Of a DNA stretch of 21,037 nt, positions 20,933 through 21,037 are shown piece after piece (position 1 is the first letter of the stretch; each line of letters starts with the position of its first letter). The stretch is from Zygnema cylindricum (Eukaryota > Streptophyta > Zygnematophyceae > Zygnematales > Zygnemataceae), in the NCBI GenBank assembly GCA_037447655.1, contig JBBHKE010003586.1, positions 1-21,037 of the forward strand, read 5' to 3'. The position numbers were made by a program, and so were the translations under genes. Under the pieces are notes generated by a model that saw nothing but the letters and a program-made list of their open reading frames with translations, was not told the origin of the DNA and did not search any database.

Positions 20933-21037
20933 CAGAGTGAGAGAGGGGAAGAGAGAGAGGAAAAGAGAGGCGGAGAGGAGGGAAGGAGGAGCGGGAAGGG
21001 GAGGGGAGAGGAGGGGGAGGGGAAGGAGGGAAGAGGG
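20933..21037. repeat. Purine-rich GA/GGGA tract at the window end
   Basis: It is almost entirely A/G. The lead-in CGAAAAAAGATCAGAGTGAG resembles the start of the tract at 3299. Confidence 0.9.

Overview
The window is a stretch of nuclear DNA from an intron-rich eukaryote. It is A+T-rich by eye, with long purine (GA) tracts, microsatellites, minisatellites and many short inverted-repeat elements. I recognise one protein-coding gene, on the minus strand: an MCM9-type MCM helicase spread over 18 exons from 17770 down to a stop codon at 3592. The exons were joined by reading phase, splice signals and family alignment. Together they give 671 residues with every MCM9 landmark except the N-terminal ~50-70 residues. 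Several blocks ([44 protein letters not shown]) look closer to land-plant MCM9 than to the human protein, and AAACCCTAA telo-box-like motifs flank the first recognised exon. A member of the green lineage is therefore my best guess, but this is an inference.

Layout. 1-3591 lies beyond the 3' end of the gene. It holds a GA tract, three copies or relics of a fold-back element, a degraded second element and, close to the gene, two extra partial copies of the MCM9 terminal exon around a long GA tract. 3592-17770 is MCM9 with 17 introns of about 210 to 1360 bp. The introns carry TA-flanked MITE-like elements, an antisense Ty1/copia reverse-transcriptase fossil, minisatellites and tandem duplications that include exon 3' ends. 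17771-21037 lies upstream and should hold the missing 5' exon, which I could not find. It contains two 197-bp elements joined back to back, a GA-rich array with a recurring ~45-bp core, several A+T-rich tandem repeats and a terminal GA tract.

How it fits together. In animals and plants MCM9 works with MCM8 in homologous recombination and crosslink repair, not in replication licensing. The Walker A, Walker B, sensor 1, arginine finger and sensor 2 residues are all readable here, the 18 exons join in phase without a stop, and the gene looks intact apart from its unseen start. The most unusual feature is structural. At three, perhaps four, exons the 3' end of the exon (with its splice donor, or its stop codon) has been tandemly copied into the following intron or flank. 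At one further exon the 5' splice site coincides with the TA insertion site of a MITE. I found no RNA gene, CRISPR array, operon-like structure or second confident gene.
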